Of a stretch of DNA of 8,379 nt, positions 6,494 through 8,379 are shown piece after piece. The position numbers and the translations under genes are program-made. The DNA comes from Verrucomicrobiota bacterium (lineage in GTDB: Bacteria > Verrucomicrobiota > Verrucomicrobiia > Opitutales > UBA2995), in the NCBI GenBank assembly GCA_027297085.1, contig JAPUIL010000549.1, positions 1 to 8,379 on the forward strand. The letters run 5' to 3'. The notes beneath the pieces were generated by a model. The model was not told the DNA's origin. It saw only the letters and a list, made by a program, of their open reading frames with translations, and ran no database searches. Numbering within the stretch: the stretch's first letter is position 1; every line of letters begins with the position of its first letter.

Positions 6494-6832
6494 TTGATCG
6501 ATGACATGGGCTGGAAGGATCTCGACTGCACTGGAAGTGAATACTACCGGACTCCTCATATCGATGGATTGGCCGCTCAGGGAATCCGGTTTGAAAACGC
6601 TTACCCCTGTGCGCCGGTTTGTAGTCCCTCTCGTGGGGCAATTTTATCCGGTAAGTTTCCGGGTCGCACAGCCTTCACCAATGTGTTCGGTCAAAACTTG
6701 ACTATTAGTAACCTATGTTACAAAACCCCCACCTCCGCGGCTGCGCCGCTAAAAAGCAATTTCCTATCTGTAATTGGCCTTCCGGCATGGCTACGGGTAG
6801 GCCGCGCCGGTGTGTTCCTTACCCCTATATGA
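6494..6832 (+). pseudogene. Sulfatase, N-terminal fragment lacking signal peptide, cut by repeat copy D
   Basis: The frame begins at a TTG two bases after the glycosyltransferase stop and reads (L/M)IDDMGWKDLDCTG, YYRTPHIDGLAAQG, and CSPSRGAILSGKFPGRT. These are the type I formylglycine sulfatase hallmarks: the metal-binding DD pair, the PNID-like PHID block, and C-x-P-S-R, whose Cys becomes formylglycine (residues 43-47). The usual front end, a signal peptide and the first beta strand (about 25-30 residues), is missing, with an in-frame TGA just upstream at 6482-6484. After NLCYK, about residue 77, the frame enters repeat copy D and runs on to a TGA at 6830-6832 through non-sulfatase sequence. 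With about 75 of the usual 450-500 residues left, it cannot be active. Assignment to the family is secure. Confidence 0.85.
6724..6773 (+). repeat. Hairpin repeat copy D
   Basis: AACCCCCACCTC, CGCGGCTGCGCCGCTAAAAA, and GCAATTTCCTATCTGTAA. It differs from copy C by a G-to-C change at 6736, just outside the hairpin, and a few tail bases. The GCGGC-TGC-GCCGC stem is kept. Its left edge cuts the sulfatase frame; its right edge abuts a GC-rich structured region. GTAAC-CTAT-GTTAC, a 14-bp inverted repeat at 6708-6721, lies just before it. Confidence 0.9.
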
Positions 6833-6982
6833 GGTAAGGGTATACATCAGCCCTTCGAAGGGCCTCCACCGCGATAGGTCACAGGCTAAAGACGCGGTAC
6901 CTATCTGGCGGACCCGTGTGAGTGGTTGTGTGGTAGGGCCGCTCAGCGATGGGCGGTCCTATCCCGATCGATTTCATTTATT
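6774..6982. other. GC-rich, inverted-repeat-dense non-coding region (possible structured RNA or mobile-element end)
   Basis: No convincing protein frame is present, yet inverted repeats follow one another closely: CCTTACC/GGTAAGG (6817-6823/6833-6839); the perfect palindrome GCCCTTCGAAGGGC (6850-6863); two interleaved pairs ACCGCG/CGCGGT (6868-6873/6893-6898) and ATAGGT/ACCTAT (6874-6879/6899-6904), which can form alternative stems; and a long hairpin at 6932-6963. GCGGTaCCTATC (6894-6905) is echoed by GCGGTCCTATC (6953-6963), so an upstream GATAGG can pair with either. This density is not expected by chance at this length, but I cannot match it to a known RNA class. Confidence 0.45.
6932..6963 (+). 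terminator. Strong hairpin, possible terminator
   Basis: GGTAGGGCCGC pairs with GCGGTCCTATC over 11 positions including two G-T pairs, with a 10-nt loop. On the plus strand it is followed by CCGATCGATTTCATTTATTTT, moderately T-rich but not immediate. On the minus strand it sits 19 bp beyond the stop of the small membrane-protein gene without a T tract. It may stop transcription entering from the left, or simply be part of the structured region. Confidence 0.35.
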
Positions 6983-7147
6983 TTAGGACTTTGAAAGGGC
7001 GTAGCCTAGCCCACAACCTATTGCGATACCGACACCTACCCAAAGTCCAATATTATCTGTAATTGCTCCTATTACTGCTCCAACACAGACACCGATTGCT
7101 GTTGCTACTACAACAGACTTGTTAGTTTTCTTGTCCTTATCTGTCAT
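6983..7147 (-). CDS. Small glycine-zipper membrane protein, 54 residues
   Basis: The ATG at 7147 opens MTDKDKKTNKSVVVATAIGV and the frame closes at TAA 6983-6985. After a charged start of ten residues, two hydrophobic stretches rich in small residues (about 11-29 and 33-50) carry G-x-x-x-G repeats: GVCVGAVIGAI and GLWVGVGIAIGCGLGY. This is the pattern of glycine-zipper proteins, which pack tightly in membranes; some are lipoprotein-like, toxin-like or of unknown role, and no function is assigned here. A ribosome binding site (TAGGA, six bases before the ATG) supports the start. It lies 86 bp downstream of another minus-strand membrane protein and may share its transcript. Codon use and the sharp RBS argue that it is real despite its size. 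Confidence 0.65.
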   Translation of the reverse strand: MTDKDKKTNKSVVVATAIGVCVGAVIGAITDNIGLWVGVGIAIGCGLGYALSKS

Positions 7148-7233
7148 TAAAATCCTACTATCTGTTACTGTTATCGTAGTTCTATATTCTCATTCGATTC
7201 ACTTAATTGCTACTAATTTATCGAACGCCAAAG

Positions 7234-7632
7234 TCAGACGCGCGGTTTGTCCGCGTTGTCTGCACTGACTTGTTCGCTGATCTTTCTTTCAATGATTTGG
7301 TTGAGAATCGTTTCATTCTTCTCGTTCATTTCTTCGGTCTCTTCTACGAACTCGATCGTAAACTCTTGGTCCCGGGCATTTTTTAAGATGACATAAAAGC
7401 GATTAAGGTGGTCTAAATTCCGCCAATTCAGATCTCTCGAGAGTCCATGATTCAGCACTCTATACTCTTCTCTTTCTTTGACTAGCCGTACTACTCGGTT
7501 GTACTGCCCGTATGTGCCGAATTCCTGCCCGTAGTTCACAAGTCCGTACTGCCTCTGTAGTAGGTGAGTTGCTAGAGCTAGAATTAGAAATGCTGAGATA
7601 GTGGTCAGCACGGTTTTTCTATTGATTTTCAT
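7234..7632 (-). CDS. Small membrane-anchored protein of unknown function
   Basis: The preferred start is the ATG at 7632 (MKINRKTVLTTISAFLILAL), giving 132 residues. A longer frame opens at a TTG at 7731, but its extra 33 residues would bury the obvious basic-then-hydrophobic start, so it is less likely. One membrane helix or uncleaved signal spans residues 7-22. It is followed by a Tyr/Gly/Gln-rich turn (RQYGLVNYGQEFGTYGQYN), a basic segment, and a strongly acidic helical stretch (EFVEETEEMNEKNETIL) before the end ADNADKPRV. The bulk is probably periplasmic. I do not recognise a family. GCGGAAAATG gives only a poor ribosome binding site. The 54-residue glycine-zipper gene follows on the same strand, so the two may work together at the membrane. 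Confidence 0.5.
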   Translation of the reverse strand: MKINRKTVLTTISAFLILALATHLLQRQYGLVNYGQEFGTYGQYNRVVRLVKEREEYRVLNHGLSRDLNWRNLDHLNRFYVILKNARDQEFTIEFVEETEEMNEKNETILNQIIERKISEQVSADNADKPRV

Positions 7633-7732
7633 TTTCCGCGAACAGTGTTTTTGAGTGTACTTATTAAGTACGTATATTATTGGTTCAAATTTGGGATTTG
7701 AGGGTAATTTCCGGAAGTCTGAGAGGCTCAAC

Positions 7733-8180
7733 TTCCAGTTCGTAAATTGTTAATCTATAAATAATTGAGTAATTATCAACTGCAAATCTCTCTGCCATAA
7801 GAGTCCATATTTCTGAGCATAACAGTTCTGGCTAATCTGTACTTATCTATGGGGTAAATACCCTATTTTCTTCCTCGCAAGTATCTCTGTTTGCACGCTT
7901 TTGTTATAGCGAAAAATATCTGCTTCAATTTTCAATACCACAATTGATTCACAAGTCGTTACGTTCTAATATATTAAGAAATTCCTCGCACAACTGGAAA
8001 TTTCCAAAATACGAGCTAAGTACGAATATTGTTGGAAATTTGCTGCCTGCGATTGTATCCGAATTTTCAATAACGCTTTTAATATTCATGAAAGCCATTG
8101 AGCCCACATGATGCATATCGATCAAGTCTGCTTAGCAGAATATCTTAACTCCTCTACATTGACCTGGTTTTACCCACCAA
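7733..8180. other. AT-rich gene-poor stretch
   Basis: No confident gene is present. The notable elements are the perfect 12-bp palindrome TGGAAATTTCCA (7995-8006), further copies of TGGAAATTT at 8033-8041 and 8353-8361, and GGGTA-AA-TACCC near 7853-7864. One short minus-strand frame is listed separately. No tRNA, rRNA or CRISPR pattern is visible. Confidence 0.5.
7949..8116 (-). CDS. Possible small ORF or gene remnant, 55 residues
   Basis: A frame from the ATG at 8116 (MHHVGSMAFMNIKSVIENSD) to the TGA at 7949-7951 reads like ordinary protein, with the segment KFPTIFVLSSYFGNF and the acidic helical end QLCEEFLNILERNDL. An in-frame TAA lies six codons upstream of the ATG. A neighbouring frame just before it is also open and ends close by, so a frameshifted remnant of a longer gene is possible. 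No ribosome binding site is seen and no family is recognised. Confidence 0.25.
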   Translation of the reverse strand: MHHVGSMAFMNIKSVIENSDTIAGSKFPTIFVLSSYFGNFQLCEEFLNILERNDL

Positions 8181-8220
8181 CAAAAAGCCCCGGGCAAACC
8201 TCCTCAGAATGCACGGGGCT
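8181..8220 (-). terminator. Rho-independent terminator, minus strand
   Basis: AGCCCCG (8186-8192) and CGGGGCT (8214-8220) pair over 7 bp, extended after one mismatch by GCA/TGC. Read on the minus strand, the stem is followed by TTTTTG. This is the classic arrangement and implies a transcript arriving from the right, beyond the window. On the plus strand there is no T tract. Confidence 0.7.
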
Positions 8221-8379
8221 AAATGTCACCTTACAATCCACCACAAACGTGGTTTCCTGTTAAAAGCTGTAGACGAAAGTTCTCAAGCAATCGTCAAATG
8301 CTAAGGTGAGCAGTCAGCTTAACGATTGGGGAAATCGAAAGGGGAATGCAAATGGAAATTTGGTGGTTAGGGGGAATGC
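8221..8379. other. Right edge, probably 3' end or trailer of a leftward transcript
   Basis: The terminator at 8181-8220 must serve a minus-strand gene ending here or just outside the window. A minus-strand frame ends DDCLRTFVYSF with TAA at 8260-8262, 40 bp before the terminator. A final Phe is typical of outer-membrane beta-barrel proteins, but the frame is interrupted by a TGA 18 codons upstream, so a coding call is not justified. The last 40 bp contain GGGGAATGC twice (8341-8349, 8371-8379). Confidence 0.25.

Noticed and set aside
152..6773. Integron attC sites between gene cassettes
   Set aside because: The repeats separate gene pieces and can fold, but lack the RYYYAAC and GTTRRRY core boxes, and the pieces between them are truncated genes and not complete cassettes. 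No integrase is seen.
152..6773. CRISPR array
   Set aside because: Only four copies, spaced 1.3-2.9 kb apart with genes between them; no regular spacers and no cas genes.
6494..6832. Functional sulfatase with TTG start
   Set aside because: It lacks signal peptide and first strand and is cut after about 77 residues by repeat copy D; the TTG is simply where homology begins.
6868..6904. Classical H-type pseudoknot
   Set aside because: The two pairs interleave as in a pseudoknot, but both connecting loops would be zero bases long, which is sterically very unlikely; competing stems are the better reading.
26..8166. ACATTGACCTG at 26-36 and 8156-8166 as attachment-site direct repeats of an 8.1 kb element
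   Set aside because: Only 11 bp, no integrase or tRNA at either end, and the similarity does not extend; probably chance.
8221..8262. C-terminus of an outer-membrane TonB-type receptor (ending FVYSF)
   Set aside because: The frame is broken by a TGA 18 codons upstream and the match is only a terminal aromatic pattern.

Overview
The window looks like a rearranged accessory region of a bacterium from the PVC group, most likely a Verrucomicrobiota relative. The call rests on gene content: a sulfatase, a DUF1552 protein, a large secreted CehA/McbA-type PHP metallohydrolase with a PA14-like tail, and a RAYT-type transposase start. It is moderate, because no phylogenetic marker gene is present.

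Left part (1-1560). The first 28 codons of a REP-associated tyrosine transposase (RAYT) run straight into a short GC-rich repeat (copy A) and stop. Beyond it lies an unrecognised reading-frame remnant. On the minus strand follow an intact DUF6090-like membrane protein (542-1306) and, 4 nt upstream of it, a short ORF that begins inside repeat copy B and looks like the C-terminus of a second DUF6090-like protein.

Centre (1593-5064), minus strand. The 861-residue metallohydrolase is the largest intact gene. Upstream of it are the last ~50 codons of a sulfatase, repeat copy C, and the C-terminal part of a DUF1552 protein that lacks both its N-terminus and its extreme C-terminus.

Right of centre (5065-6832), plus strand. 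An intact GT4-type glycosyltransferase is preceded by a short open frame whose stop overlaps an internal ATG of the glycosyltransferase as ATGA. A sulfatase fragment follows that keeps the CSPSR active-site motif. It starts abruptly at the metal-binding Asp pair and is cut off by repeat copy D.

Right part (6774-8379). A GC-rich stretch dense in inverted repeats lies beyond copy D. Then come two small minus-strand membrane-protein genes, one a 54-residue glycine-zipper protein, followed by an AT-rich, gene-poor end with a minus-strand terminator.

The unifying feature is a ~50 bp repeat in four same-orientation copies (152-204, 1507-1570, 4418-4467, 6724-6773). It carries a perfect GCGGC-TGC-GCCGC hairpin and has sharp edges. 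Every copy sits exactly where a gene has been cut off, and the sequence on the far side is unrelated. Only the metallohydrolase, the glycosyltransferase, the DUF6090 protein and the two small membrane proteins appear intact. The sulfatase, DUF1552 and RAYT pieces are remnants. Either this is a mobile hairpin unit that marks deletion and recombination endpoints, or the window contains assembly joins at a dispersed repeat. The sequence alone cannot separate these.
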